DNA of 64,000 nucleotides from Trichobilharzia szidati (taxonomy: Eukaryota; Platyhelminthes; Trematoda; Strigeidida; Schistosomatidae), in the NCBI GenBank assembly GCA_944472155.2, contig OX235277.1:41618758-41682757 (forward strand). The letters are read 5' to 3'. The notes under the pieces are model-generated. The model saw nothing but the letters and a program-made list of their open reading frames with translations. It was not told where the DNA came from and ran no database searches. Position numbers and translations under genes: made by a program. Below, in pieces: positions 1-10,616 of the stretch; the stretch's first letter is position 1; every line of letters begins with the position of its first letter.

Positions 1-540
1 GATCTAATAAGCGAATTGACAGTAAAAGGGCTAGTTTGTGACTAGATTTGGTTGTTTAGCTTTTCATATGAAGCAGTACTCTAACAGTGACTAAACGTAA
101 CCGACATTTTGGCTAGACTATTGAAATATATAAGAAAAAAATAAATGCCTCCAAAATATTAACTGACTCACCATCATGTAGCCTTTCGAGTGACTAGGGT
201 CAGGTAACAGATAGTTTATTGAGCAAATCAAGAGATATTTATACAATTTTATGTACATTATTGTCAGCGGGGAAGTAACGTCTTCTGATTGGTTGTTTTC
301 GTGTTGAAGGTTATTCTGTTATTTTTTGTGACCGTTTCTTGGAAAGTTAAGCCATATATCTGCGAATCATATTTCCACACGTCAACTCCATTGTGATTGG
401 TTGGTGATTTTCTCAAGGTTAAGCTTTGTTATTGTTTTTTTCCTCATGACCCCGATTCGGGACGTAAACATTGACGTAAATTGTTGTCTACAATTTCGGC
501 TTACAGACAGCTCTCACCACAACAGTACAGATATGGGAAC
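1..540. other. AT-rich sequence without recognised gene
   Basis: No open frame of note and no repeat that recurs elsewhere in the window was seen. The block ends where the SINE1 copy begins. Confidence 0.4.
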
Positions 541-545
541 ACAAA

Positions 546-700
546 TGCTCGCCTTGTAACCAGAAGGTCCTGGGTTCGAATCCCGGTGGGTGCGTACTGA
601 TGAAGAGTCCCAAACCAGGACGAAACAGCTGTCCAGTACTCCCAGGTTTTTCGATGGTTCTCTAACCGATGTCAGCTCATGATGAAAATCCTGTGACAAA
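546..700 (+). mobile_element. SINE1 (Sm-alpha-like), 5'-truncated copy with hammerhead remnant
   Basis: The tRNA-like half lacks the A box but keeps a B box (GGTTCGAATCC, 573-583). Behind it lies a hammerhead layout: stem I GTACTG (594-599) with CAGTAC (634-639), core ATGAAGA (600-606), stem II GTCC/GGAC, GAAA (622-625), palindromic CAGCTG, and cleavage triplet GTC. Every element is present except the invariant C3, which is A here, so this copy should be inactive. The 3' body matches the other SINE1 copies. The 61-residue minus-strand frame across it is a by-product. Confidence 0.8.
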
Positions 701-1236
701 ACAATTTAGCTTATCTAATACCCTGCTGCAATGATTGTCAGATCAAATACATAGGTCAAACTAGTAGAACAGGGGCAGTCAGACTAGCAGAACATAAAAA
801 CTTAGCAAAATCTAGATCGGTTGATCCAAATAAGACAAGAAATCTAGAGAATAGTTCAGCTATAGCACTCACTACATACAATTACACACAACCATACAGC
901 ATAGGATGGGATGGGATAGGATGACAGTTTCAAAATCTAATGTCACAGGGTATAGGGAGAGATTGATAACAGAAGCTTTGTTTATCGAATCAACTGGAAA
1001 TACATGTAATAGGAATGATTCAACACCTATCCACCCAGATATCTGGAAAATTCTACTAACACGCCTACGATGACAAATAGGAGAGAACAAAGAAAACTAT
1101 AAAACTCAAGTTTCTAAGTCGTGTGATTATAATTGATGAAATGATTATGAACAGTAATAAATTTTGTTCGAAACTGTGTCATCCAGTAAATAATACTGTT
1201 TCACTGTGTGATATGTCCATCTAATAAACAAACTAA
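701..1236 (+). mobile_element. Penelope-like element family B, GIY-YIG domain and 3' end (pseudogene)
   Basis: Forward translation from about 728 gives a Cys-rich turn followed by KYIGQTSRTG and then RLAEHKNL, the GIY-YIG endonuclease core of PLEs. The frame breaks shortly downstream (tandem GGGAT slippage near 905-920). The 3' end (1130-1230) holds the family-B terminal hairpin: GAACA/TGTTC followed by GAAAC. A longer copy of the same family lies at 47985-48885. Only the C-terminal part remains, with no RT domain. Confidence 0.75.
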
Positions 1237-2010
1237 TATGGAGTTGCTGATTGAGGATAGTTATCCAGAAAAATTCATCGATAAGAATATCAATCAAAAA
1301 TCAAGGCAGCCCAAGGTATCAACAGTTCCGAAGCAGGAAGGCCTTATTCTTAGAGCTTCAGTTCCTCGAGTATAACATCAGCGAGATATTAATTAATACA
1401 GCGCCTTAGGAATACGGCGGTAAAAAGAAAATTCAGTACTGCTGAATTATGCTGTCTCTTCAAAACCACCCCTATTTTGATTTCGGGATTTAAAGACAAA
1501 CTGCCTAATTTCGTTTCTTCTATGCGTATCTACCAATTTGACTGCACTTGTGGAGTGAGCCAGTTAGTTGCATAGGTCAAACAGTTAGCCGTGTTTCTCG
1601 TCGGATTTCCGAGCATCATCCTACGTGGTTAAGTAAGGGACAAACAAAATCCATTGACAGTTCTATTCCATCTTATCTCGAGGATACAGAACACAAGATT
1701 GGTGTTAAAACGACAGCTTTCAAAGTCATCTACCGCATACCAACTAATCTTAACTTCACCTTAATAATTCGTCTATTACATATTGCTGATGCCGTTAGGA
1801 TCTACATTAAGAAGCCTAACTTATATATGTATCCAAAAGAAGAAGTCGGTTCAGACACTGTCCTTACCTTGGCCATCAATCATGGTTTCAATGATCCTTA
1901 ATTTATTGTAGAAATTTTCTGAATTTTATATGATATTCTATTTACTGTTGCATTTTTATGCTTATTATATAACTTAAGCGTCTTTCTTGAGCTGTAATTT
2001 CATTGTCTTC
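1237..2010 (+). mobile_element. Penelope-like element family A, connection plus GIY-YIG region (pseudogene)
   Basis: The translation contains SYPEKFIDKNINQ (the region after the RT), then after stops a GIY-YIG-type stretch with RVSRRISEHHPTWLSKGQ and the C-terminal tail. A 117-codon frame (1548-1901) covers the endonuclease end. The same order and wording occur at 35985-37140 and 62262-62600. The 3' untranslated segment after 1901 is also shared. Several stops show it is dead. Confidence 0.8.
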
Positions 2011-2460
2011 TAATAGTATTTTTTACAACCTATTGATAAGCAAATTTCTAATATGCATGAGAAGAAGCATTATTCTGGGTAGCAAATTATCCTGCCCAAT
2101 ACATGAGATGACAGTTCCTGAGAGGTGTCTCTTAGGTTCACAAAATGTACTCGTGAACTTTTAATAATTGCCACTCAACCAAATTTCGTGTATTAGAAGA
2201 AGATAAAGAAGAGATATCACATAATATTGGGTTGTTTCGCATTTCAGGTCAGACAGAACTGCGTCACACGATCAATCTACTGTCAGTTAATTAATTTTTT
2301 ATTTGAAGATCCTAGACAAAGACAAAATATCATGGAATAAACTCCGCTTAAAATTTTGTACATTATATGAATACTGTTCAGAATAAAGCTGTTCTTATAA
2401 TAATTCTTAATTTCTTTCACGCCATTACGACTTACTAGCTATCATCCCTTGATGACATCT
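2011..2460. other. Unassigned AT-rich spacer
   Basis: Short AT-rich stretches only. No repeat shared with the rest of the window was recognised. Confidence 0.35.
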
Positions 2461-3570
2461 ATGAAGATGAACTTCGGCGATGATGATATATGTCTGATTT
2501 CCCACAAACTGGAGGATATGCAAGTGAAAACCAACAAGTTGGCGGAGGAAGCATCACAGATAGGACTCGGATTCGGAGTCGAAACAGATGCCCACTTTGA
2601 CCGGTATGGTGCTTTTTACAATTCATGCAATTTATTTTGTAGATGATGTTGATCTTGTCTTCTTTTACTGTTGGGTGGGTCTTTTGGTCTGCATGCTATC
2701 GAATAAAGTGATTTCGTCGGTCTCAAATCGTTTCAGTATTCTAGTATATATATGTATATTTTGGGGTGCAAGTGAAAAGCAACAAGTTGATGGAGGAAGC
2801 ATCAAAGATAGGACATCAGGTGAACATACAGAAAACATAGGTAGGTGAAGAAGATTCCTGGCCAACATCAACATCAACAACAACAGACAACAATCAGCCA
2901 GCATAAACGGGAGAAATCTGAAAGAAGCAACCTCCTTCACCTACCCACCTGCCTACCTGGGAAGCATCGCTTCAACTACAGGCGGACAGAACTGACGAGA
3001 ATATCAAAGCACGAGGATCGGGAAAGCAAGACAACCTTTCATTACTCTCAAGTTTGTGCCTGGAGATCAACAGCACTCAGCATGAAAAATAAGATCCTGA
3101 TTTTCGACTCCAATGTGAAGTCAGTGCTACTTACTATACGGATCAGAGACTTGGCGTCGCGTCATGAAGGCCACTTCGAACAAAGTACAGACCTTCATCA
3201 ACAGCTGTCTTCGCTCAACACCGCTCAAGATCAGATGGCCAGTCAGAAAAGATCAGCAACAGGCAGCGATCTCTGGCAATGAGCAAACCAACCAACCCAG
3301 CAGGAACCAATTGTGCAACAAATATGCAAGAAGAAATGGAGGTGGATTGGTGGCGATGCTCTGAGAAAACAAACCATCAAGTGAGTGACACGCCAGGCCA
3401 TTGACCGAATGGGAAGCGGCGACTTAGCGGGTGATCAGTGAGAGGGTGACATGGAGGAGGCCATGTCAAGAGATGAAAGCATGTGGACAGACGTGGAGCC
3501 AAACGCGCAATGGAGACGTGCGGCTGAATCCCAATGTTCCTCTAGGAATAAAACGAAACAGTAATAATAG
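2461..3570 (+). mobile_element. SR2-like RTE retrotransposon, 3' part, rearranged pseudogene
   Basis: The RT palm remnant FGDDDICLISHKLEDMQ (about 2466-2525) corresponds to FADDICLISHKLEDMQ of the copy at 18370. After about 200 unrelated bases (2590-2770), the segment coding KSNKLMEEASK reappears and the element runs on. It continues through the thumb region to its 3' end, with [15 protein letters not shown] and [11 protein letters not shown] sequences shifted between frames. The terminal phrase ATGTTCCTCTAGGAAT sits near 3535. The repeated RT segment indicates an insertion or unequal duplication. Confidence 0.8.
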
Positions 3571-4910
3571 TGAAGATGGATGCTTATTTGATACACCCGA
3601 TGAAGATACTCGACCAACAACAGCAAACATCATGAACGAGAAAAATCGAAAAAAGAAGTTATATATATTTCACTTATCTGAAATTATTGTGCATATCTAT
3701 AGCAACACTCAGCAGCACAACATCATAATTTCTATGCGATTCAGACACTTAGTGCACAGGTCTTCATCATCAAATACACTACAGACTGACTTTCATCAAC
3801 TAACACCCGCCTCCTTTTTTTTAATACTGAAGATTAGATAACAACCAACCGGACAGAAGGCTGATGTCAGCAACAAGGAACTCTGACGCTGCGGAGACCA
3901 GGATGACACATGATTCACATTCAACCTCCAAAAGTAATAAAACCAAAGCGTACACACAGTACACAGGTGCATATTATAATTAGACAGTTTATTATATAGA
4001 TATAATAAAAAAATGTTTGTATTTTCCTCTGATTCTGACAATAATAATAATAGTAATAATAATAATAAATTAAAAAGTAGAATAGGGAGAGAGAGAGGGA
4101 GTACATGAATGTGAATGATTGAATGAGTGAGCGAAAGAATAATTAACAATACAATCACAGGTTGTCTTTTATATCACTTGTACACTCCGGACTGAAAAAG
4201 CCCATTATAATTAATTAAATTAGAATATTTTGCACAATATAAATATGGAAGAAGGCGAAAAAAAAAAATAATGCCCTCTCACAACCCATGCATGCATGCA
4301 TTTATACGTATATATATATATATTATCAACAGATTTAAAGCAAGGGAAATTATACCGATTTCAAGGTGTTCAAATATTACATATGATTAGAGGATTTATG
4401 ATTCTCATAGGTACATATCAACTTTTTCATAGCAAAGTATTGATTGACACGAGCGATACCGTATCTAAAATGAAAAAAACACACAATAGGGTGGGGGGGG
4501 GGCTTTGTTAGAATTCTAAATAGTTATATAAGTAGGTGGAGACAGGGTGAGAGAGACAGTCGTTGATTACTGAATCCTGCCTGGTTCATCGAATAATCTA
4601 CACCCAACACACGCAATATAGAAGTGACTCAACACAAACACCAGAGATATGTATGGAAGATATTATTACCACCAGTCAAATCAGAAGAGGATAATAAATA
4701 ATGTTAAAATGTATTTCAATTCAATTCACATTATTATATTCTAACAAGTTACTTATTTATGTTACTATGATAACGTCTTATTTCCCATCTGATTGTATTC
4801 GATTGATAACACTAATATTATTACTTATGAATGTGTTTCATCTTAGAATGATTTTATTCAGATGTCTAATCATAAATTTTTACTCATGTATATAAATTAG
4901 GCAAGGAAGT
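3571..4910. other. Unassigned stretch with microsatellites
   Basis: Contains TAA-type repeats (4040-4075), GA-rich sequence (4084-4102), TGCA and TA repeats (4288-4325), and a G tract (4491-4502). Frames of 120 residues and below are low-complexity translations. No gene recognised. Confidence 0.4.
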
Positions 4911-4914
4911 TGTG

Positions 4915-5035
4915 TGAGTGAGTGCTCGAAATGTGGTAATCAGTAAATATTACTGTATAACAAACACTATGTGATTTATCAAAATAAAATCTTTTCTATA
5001 ATGGAGTAAAAGCAGAATTTTATATAAATAGGGAT
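4915..5035 (+). repeat. Half of a PLE-B terminal repeat / foldback element
   Basis: Matches the right arm of the foldback elements at 27228 and 43961: GTGCTCGAAA, the AGTAAATATTACTGTA segment, then GTGATTTATCAAAATAAAAT and AATGGAG. The left arm is absent. Confidence 0.65.
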
Positions 5036-5044
5036 TAGATTTGT

Positions 5045-5400
5045 TTTTTCGAGTGTGACCACGGATTGATATCACAGTTAGAGAACCATTGAAAACCAGC
5101 TACAGGGCATACTGCCTATTTTGAGAGTCATCGACAGTACGCACCCAACGCCAGAGTTAGAACCCATGACCTTCCGGTAACAAGGTAAGCTACCTCGTAG
5201 ACCATTCAGCCATTGGGAGCCGACTACTCAATGGCCAGCGCATGAATTCTAACTTCTAACAATTCGTGTGATGAGTTTAGCGCGACCACCAAGCAATGTC
5301 ATGCGGGGGGGGGGGGGAAATCCATCCTCACAATTGACTGGATGCACCTCGTTGGTCACGACTTCTTTGGCGTGTAACAAAAATCTCCATTTTGAATATA
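5045..5400 (-). mobile_element. SINE1 copy, degenerate
   Basis: On the minus strand the order is upstream 150-bp segment, AGAATTCATG, tRNA-like head, then body ending in the GGTTTTCAATGGTTCTCTAA-type tail. The hammerhead section is scrambled. A run of 13 G lies at 5308-5320. Confidence 0.7.
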
Positions 5401-5559
5401 TTTGCAAAAATAATAAGTTGTGTAAAAAGATACTGCTATATTTTTCGACTAGATCTTCATCAATAGAGCTGATCCACAATGATGATGTTCAGTTTGTTTG
5501 TCTATTAGTTTAAGTTGTTGCTGTATGGTGTCACAGTTACATTAGAGGCGTATTAATGT

Positions 5560-6320
5560 GAGTATGTTCCTATTAGATAAGTTTATTTTAATTATCACAC
5601 ACAGTGATGCAGATGCAGTATTAACAACTGGATGACAAGGTGGTTTCGAGCATAAATTATTACTGCTCATAATCATAGCAATTTTAGTCACATGGTTTCA
5701 AAATCTGTCTCATATTATATTTTCTCTCTATTCTGTCTCTCCTTCCAGGTTCTCTTTGTTGTTTGTTGCCACTCTCCGTATCTGCGGTATAGGCGTTGCG
5801 TTGTGTCATCCCGGTTGCACATGTATGGTGTTGGATTGATAAACAAAGCTTCAGTCAGTGATTAACCTCCCTCTCTCTCTCCACCTAACTATATTACTTT
5901 TTAATACTCTCACTCTCTCCCACCCACCCTATTTTGTGATGATTACATGCAAGTGAATGCAGTGCAATAACTGAGCTCTGTTTTTTCTAGGTTATTTAAC
6001 TTAACAGTGTCAATCATGCTAGGTCTAGCTAGATTTTTATGTTCCAATAATCTAGTTGACCCCGACCTACTAGTTTGACCTATGTAATTGACCTCAATAA
6101 CAGTCATTACATGGTATTTGGTAAATTATATGACTTTTCTCAATTGGATCTATTGGGTGCTTAAGCCGACAAAGTTTTTCTCTGAGAGACTTGGTTGGTT
6201 GTTTATTTTAAATGCTTCTCTAATTCCAGCCTCCTTGAGAATTCTACGTAGGACCTCTGACGTCCCTTCTTTATACGGCAGTGCTACAGAGGTTTTGAAT
6301 TCTATATTATTTTTGTGGGA
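5560..6320 (-). mobile_element. PLE-B, connection domain to 3' terminal repeat (pseudogene)
   Basis: Reading the minus strand from 6310: LPYKEGTSEVLRRILKEAGI, the conserved PLE block before the endonuclease. It is followed by a degenerate GIY-YIG (YIGQTS-type near 6070-6040), a KSNIVRWRERGRLITD C-terminal stretch near 5900, and the terminal repeat at 5560-5680 (GTTTCGAGCATAAATTATT). Stops and a CT-rich expansion (5865-5885) disable it. It meets a plus-strand copy head to head at about 6320. Confidence 0.75.
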
Positions 6321-6441
6321 CACGGTGAGAGTCTTAAAAAGTAATATAGTTAGATGCAGAAAGAGAGAGAGGTTAATCACTGACTGAAGCTTTGTTTATC
6401 GAGTCAACACCGCACACGTGCAATCGGAATGACGCAACGCA
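6321..6441 (+). mobile_element. PLE-B C-terminal scrap, opposite orientation
   Basis: Codes VRVLKSNIVRCRKRERLITD on the plus strand, mirroring the minus-strand copy that ends at about 6320. Only about 120 bp remain before a SINE3-like copy. Confidence 0.65.
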
Positions 6442-6565
6442 GTTTCGTGATTATCGCCAGTCGTCAGCGAGGATCTGACGCCTCCTCGGAGGTTTGAACC
6501 CGTTTCTGCACTCTCAGAAACGTTGCCACTGATGAAGCTTGGTGATTCACCATCGTGATGCTCTT
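6442..6565 (-). mobile_element. SINE3-like copy, truncated
   Basis: On the minus strand there is a tRNA-like head (CAGTGGCAACG, then GGGTTCAAACC). Downstream comes CTGACGA followed 14 bases later by GAAA, the same order as the SINE3 hammerhead at 60562, but stem II no longer pairs. The copy stops just after GAAAC. Confidence 0.5.
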
Positions 6566-6864
6566 TGAATTAATATTAAGAGTTTGTAGACGACAGACTA
6601 GGAGCTCTAAGCTTAAGGTTTCATGCTTATTGGTAACCAACGCCCCCCTGCGTGCTGCCCTAGTGACCAGTAGTCGGTGTGCTTAAACTGTTTTATCAGA
6701 TATTGAATCAACAGGCTGTCTCACTTTCATAAATATAAAGGGTTAAAAAAATTGTATGGAAGTCGATTGTGAAATATTCCTAAGACCATCTAATATTGTT
6801 CCTTGAAGTGGTACTAGAATGTTTTTTGTATTGTATTCACTCTACGTTTAACTATTGACTACTG
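6566..6864. other. Unassigned spacer
   Basis: No repeat or coding signal recognised. Confidence 0.3.
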
Positions 6865-7560
6865 CTGAGCAGTACAGCAGTTCGCTCCGTCCTTCTCTAT
6901 GGCTCTGAAACGTGGCCAATACGAGTTGAAGATATGAAAAGGTTGACTGTTTTTGATCATAGATGTCTACGATCTCTTTTCACGTTAGGTGGTATAATAA
7001 GGTAAGTAATGTTGACGTTAGATGTAGAGTGTTGGGCAAAGACGAAAAATCAATCAACGAGGCTATAAAGTTACATAGATTGAGATGGCTAGGTCACGTG
7101 CTGCGCATACCTAAGCATCGTCTCCCCCCGACGGACGGGCATTACTAGCTGATACAGGTAGGTGCAGGTTGGAAGAGAGTAAGTGGTAGCCAAACAAAAA
7201 CATGGCATCAATCCATGAAATCCTTGACAGTTAAACTGAGTCAGGTAGGGAGATGCAGACTTCCGGGTTGGGGCTCTCGGGACTCTAAGAATCAATGGCT
7301 GGAGACAATAGGCGACATGACTCAAAATCGTTGTCAATGGTGCAGATGTATTCAGTCTCTGTAATATTCAGTCTCATATTCCTTTCTACCATTACTCATT
7401 CTGTTTCACTCTTATACTTGTCAAAACTCTATTGATTCTCTTCACTCACTTCCTTGTCTACATTTGTGTGCTCTTTGGAACGTGGCAACTCGAAGTGCTG
7501 CACTTCGGTGCCAAGTTCTATGTTGAATGCAGCCAGCCAGCCAGCCAGTGAAATCCTAGC
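6865..7560 (+). mobile_element. Perere-3/SR3-like RTE retrotransposon, 3' end (pseudogene)
   Basis: Shifting frames give SVLLYGSETW-like and RVLGKDEKSINEA, then LHRLRWLGHVLRIPKHRLP, followed by GGQ.KTW and the SRLPGWGSRDxxxQWLETIGDM phrase typical of the C terminus of schistosome Perere-3. The 3' untranslated part ends at the GTGCCAAGTTCTATGTTGAA motif and a CCAG repeat (7537-7552). The RT palm is missing. Confidence 0.8.
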
Positions 7561-8160
7561 GATTTTATTCGTTTAACTTTAACGCCTGCTGCTACAGACT
7601 AGCAAAACGAGTTCCTTGAAACTGGTGCACTTAGGAGAGTGACAGGGGAATGTAACAACAGTGTCTCTTACAGATGACCACATTGAGATGATAGGGTTAG
7701 AGAAAAAGTCAACCCATAGATTTGTATATCTCGATTTATCCTGCAAAGAAGATAAGCTCTTCGTACGGATACATACATAAATCACTTCAAACAGACCGTG
7801 TGTGCCATAGGCCCTGGAATCCTCAGGCACACAAAACTATGTTCTTACGTTAACTCGAAAAAGTCTATTCCTAGTGATTACATAGTAACGCGGAGTTCTA
7901 TCGAAACACCCATAGAGGAGGACCAAATATCGTCTGATTGAAGACCATTTTACTGTTGTCTCCAAGACAAAAGAGAACAGGTGATAACGATCTTGGAATG
8001 TATACGTATAAATTAAAATTTTGTCCATAAAACGGGACACATTGGTAAACTGCAACATGTCAATAGCCAATAAGTGAAACATAAACTCAAAGAGTAAGTG
8101 GAGGACGAAAATACAGAAGAACATATATTTAATATCGCTCAAAATTGAACTTCGTCAACT
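7561..8160. other. Unassigned sequence
   Basis: Minus-strand frames of 83 and 101 codons exist but show no recognisable motif. I do not call them genes. Confidence 0.35.
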
Positions 8161-8161
8161 G

Positions 8162-8492
8162 TTAGTTTGCAGGGATTTGATTGACCACGAACTGACTTCA
8201 GTTAGAGAACCATTGAAAACCAGGGAGTGCTGGACTGCTCTTTCGCCCTGCCACTGGGACTTTTCAAGAGTACACTCCAGTTGCCCTGCTAGGGATCGAA
8301 TCCAGGACCTCCAGATTACAAGGCGAGCTTATTGACCATTCCAGCCACTTGAGCTTCTGGAATCCAATAGGCTATGAATTCTAATTTCTGCCAACTCGTA
8401 ATATATATAGAGCGACCATCAGCCAGTATCATCGGAGAGTATTCGTCCTCATACCGAACTTGGTGGAACCCGCTGGTCGTGAATTCCCAAGT
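8162..8492 (-). mobile_element. SINE1 copy
   Basis: Minus-strand copy with the tRNA-like head (B box on the minus strand GGATTCGATCC, 8286-8296), the 5' extension of the SINE, and the body. The hammerhead core is TTGAAAA with GAAA retained, so it is degenerate. It faces the plus-strand copy at 8532. Confidence 0.75.
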
Positions 8493-8531
8493 GAATTGGA
8501 AGAAGTTGCAGTTGATGCAGCACATTGAATT

Positions 8532-8715
8532 CCGTCTCAGTGGCTAAATGGTCAATGTTCGCCTTGCAAACTGGAGGTCCTGGGTTCGATTCCTGGGGGA
8601 GTCATAGTTGTGTGTACTCCTGAAGAGGCCCAAGTAAGGACAAAAGAACAGTCCAGCACTTCCTAGTTTTCAACGATTCTCTAACTGAAATCAATTCGTG
8701 ATCAGTCTTGAACTT
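8532..8715 (+). mobile_element. SINE1 copy with complete tRNA-like head
   Basis: A-box-like CAGTGGCTAAATGG and B box GGTTCGATTCC are both present. In the hammerhead section CTGAAGA is intact, but G12 is lost (ACAAAA instead of CGAAAC), so it should be inactive. Together with 8162-8492 it forms a head-to-head pair. Confidence 0.75.
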
Positions 8716-9065
8716 CGCCATCGAAAATGTTACAATCTGACCAGTGGTTTTGATCACATATATGTATATGAGTGAGTATGTTTATCCTCTCTCTCTCTAC
8801 AGTAGTTTTCTTATTTTGAAATATCGATCAACAACATTTAGCATAGAAAAAGAAAATAAAAAAGTTTTCAATCTACTGAATTACTTACGATAAGTAGTCG
8901 AATTTGTCCTGTTCTTGAATTGACAATACAACTGCCCAAACACCCCAGAATAAATGAGCTGCCTAAAAAGTGGAAAGTATACGAAGATCAGAAATCAGAA
9001 AAGAGCGCAAAAAAACCAACCAACGACGTGACCAATGCATTTTTATGGAGTAATATTTAAAGAAT

Positions 9066-9205
9066 AAACTGCGTACTACTGAAGAGTCCCAAACTAGGAC
9101 GAAACAGCTGTCCAGTACTCCCTGGTGATTTTCCAATGGTTCTCCAACCGATGTCAGCTCATAATGAAATCCTGCAACCAATCAAATCAAATCCCTGCAA
9201 GCCAA
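9066..9205 (+). mobile_element. SINE1 copy, 3' body only
   Basis: Lacks the tRNA-like head. Starts at the hammerhead and runs to the 3' tail (CCAATCAAATCAAATCCCTG). Confidence 0.75.
9073..9118 (+). ncRNA. Hammerhead ribozyme (type I layout) in SINE1
   Basis: Stem I GTACTA (9073-9078) with CAGTAC (9113-9118), with only the closing A-C pair mismatched. Core CTGAAGA (9079-9085), which fits CUGANGA. Stem II GTCC (9086-9089) with GGAC (9097-9100), GAAA (9101-9104), palindromic CAGCTG as stem III, and cleavage after GTC (9110-9112). All invariant core bases are present. Activity of a single copy is uncertain because stem III is minimal. Confidence 0.6.
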
Positions 9206-9284
9206 CACACTTGAATAATCCCTGAAAATTATTTTAGTCGACAGGTTAGTAATCTCTGTAAAAAATCCAATGTCTACCGACTTT

Positions 9285-9590
9285 CTAGGATTGGTTCTCA
9301 GGGATGTGCTGGACAGATGTTCCCCCCCCCCAGGTTAGGACTGTTTCAGCAGTATGTACTCATAACCTAATCGAACCTACGACCCTCAGGAGGTTGTAAT
9401 GCGAGCCCGCTGATAGTTCAGTTATTGGGACGGAATCCAGTTGCTTATGAATTCTAACTTTTGCCAGTCAACGTTATCAGTGAGTGTCTGTTCTCACGCA
9501 CAACTTCCTGAAGACTACCGTCGAACTGGAACGAAACAGCTATCCAGTACTCCCTGGTTTTCATTGGTTCTTCATCTGTCCATTTCGTCG
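9285..9590. mobile_element. Two SINE1 remnants, minus then plus, abutting
   Basis: 9285-9505 is a minus-strand copy with a C tract at 9324-9333 and a decayed hammerhead. 9506-9590 is a plus-strand scrap with CTGAAGA ... GAAACAGCTATCCAGTACTC. Confidence 0.6.
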
Positions 9591-9964
9591 AAGTCAATCT
9601 TTTATATTGTCTAACTTGTATTTGTAACAGATCTTTAACCATTGGTTGGTTCATGTATTTCACTGACAGATGGCTTCGCGTTATCTACCTCTTTTATGTC
9701 ACTCCCTCCAGCAGCCCTCGTTAGCTTTCTTCTCATTGGTTGCTTCAATCATTTCAATTGACTTCCAGCACTTGGTAAAACTGCTGTCTCTACCACGTGT
9801 TGCTGGCCTTCGCTAACTTATAATTATGCTATAGGGAAATAAATGGCACAGTTCACAAAGTATCCAAAATATTTTTCGATTGAGAACAATATTTTTCTTT
9901 TCAGCCTGCCTGCAGTCATAAATCCATAAATATATTATCACGTAATAATCAATAAAAGGGCAGT

Positions 9965-10365
9965 CTACAGGATTTGACTTGTTTCAAGTTTGCCCATCAC
10001 GGATTGATATCAGCTAGAAAACCATTGAAAACCAAGGAGTATTGGACAGCCAAATGTTTCGTCCTAGTTTAAGACTCTTCAGCAACACGCACCCACCAGA
10101 GTCCGAACCCAGGACTTTCCAGTTACAAGGTAAGCTCGTAAACCAACCATCTACAGCCGCCACCACTGGGACCCAACTTCAATGGTCAGCCGATGAATTC
10201 TAACTTTTACCAATTCGTAATTTTTTAGCGAGACTGGCACCAGTCAATATCATCGCTGGAGAGTGCTTATCCTCACTCTTGACTAGATGGACCCCACTGG
10301 TCACAACTTCATACTAGAACTCCAAGCAAATTCGTCTTGTACCCAGTCACCACCAGTGAGCATCA
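9965..10365 (-). mobile_element. SINE1, near full-length copy
   Basis: On the minus strand it carries the 5' extension (10205-10365), an AGAATTCAT block, a tRNA-like head with B box near 10105, the hammerhead at 10039-10088, and the 3' tail. With the copies at 15990 and 5045 it defines a SINE of roughly 350-400 bp. Confidence 0.8.
10039..10088 (-). ncRNA. Canonical hammerhead ribozyme in SINE1
   Basis: Read on the minus strand: stem I GTGTTG (10088-10083) pairs with CAATAC (10044-10039) over all six positions with one G-U. Core CTGAAGA (10082-10076). Stem II GTCT with GGAC. GAAA (10060-10057). Stem III ACA with TGT closing a six-base loop. Cleavage triplet GTC (10047-10045). No core base deviates from the family rule (CUGANGA, GAA, A15.1-U16.1, H17). 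This is the best ribozyme candidate of the window. Confidence 0.75.
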
Positions 10366-10389
10366 GATTAATTTTCGAGAGTTAGTTTG

Positions 10390-10530
10390 TAGGAATTCGG
10401 CTTATTTCAAGTTTAACCACGGGCCATTATTAGTTTAAGAACCATTGAAAACCAGGCGGGTGTGTACTGTTGAAGAGTTCCAAACTAGGACGAAACGCCT
10501 CTCTAGTTTGCAATGGTTCTAAACTTGAAA
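10390..10530. mobile_element. SINE1 foldback (minus tail joined to plus body)
   Basis: 10390-10455 is the minus-strand 3' tail. It is joined directly to a plus-strand body (10456-10530) whose hammerhead has core TTGAAGA. Such junctions recur with this SINE. Confidence 0.6.
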
Positions 10531-10616
10531 ACGAGGGAGAAATGACAGAAAGCGCTTTTGAGTAATGAAATATCTGGGATAAGAATATACCACTATTACA
10601 CATTTTATGCATGACT

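Noticed and set aside
573..583. Functional tRNA genes at the many B boxes
   Set aside because: Each lies in a SINE head with followed body; no complete cloverleaf of a standard tRNA was seen.
3796..4158. 120-codon Leu/Tyr-rich minus-strand frame
   Set aside because: Produced by TAA/TTA microsatellite translation.
7837..8142. 101-codon minus-strand frame
   Set aside because: No motif, no splice context, composition typical of random AT-rich sequence.
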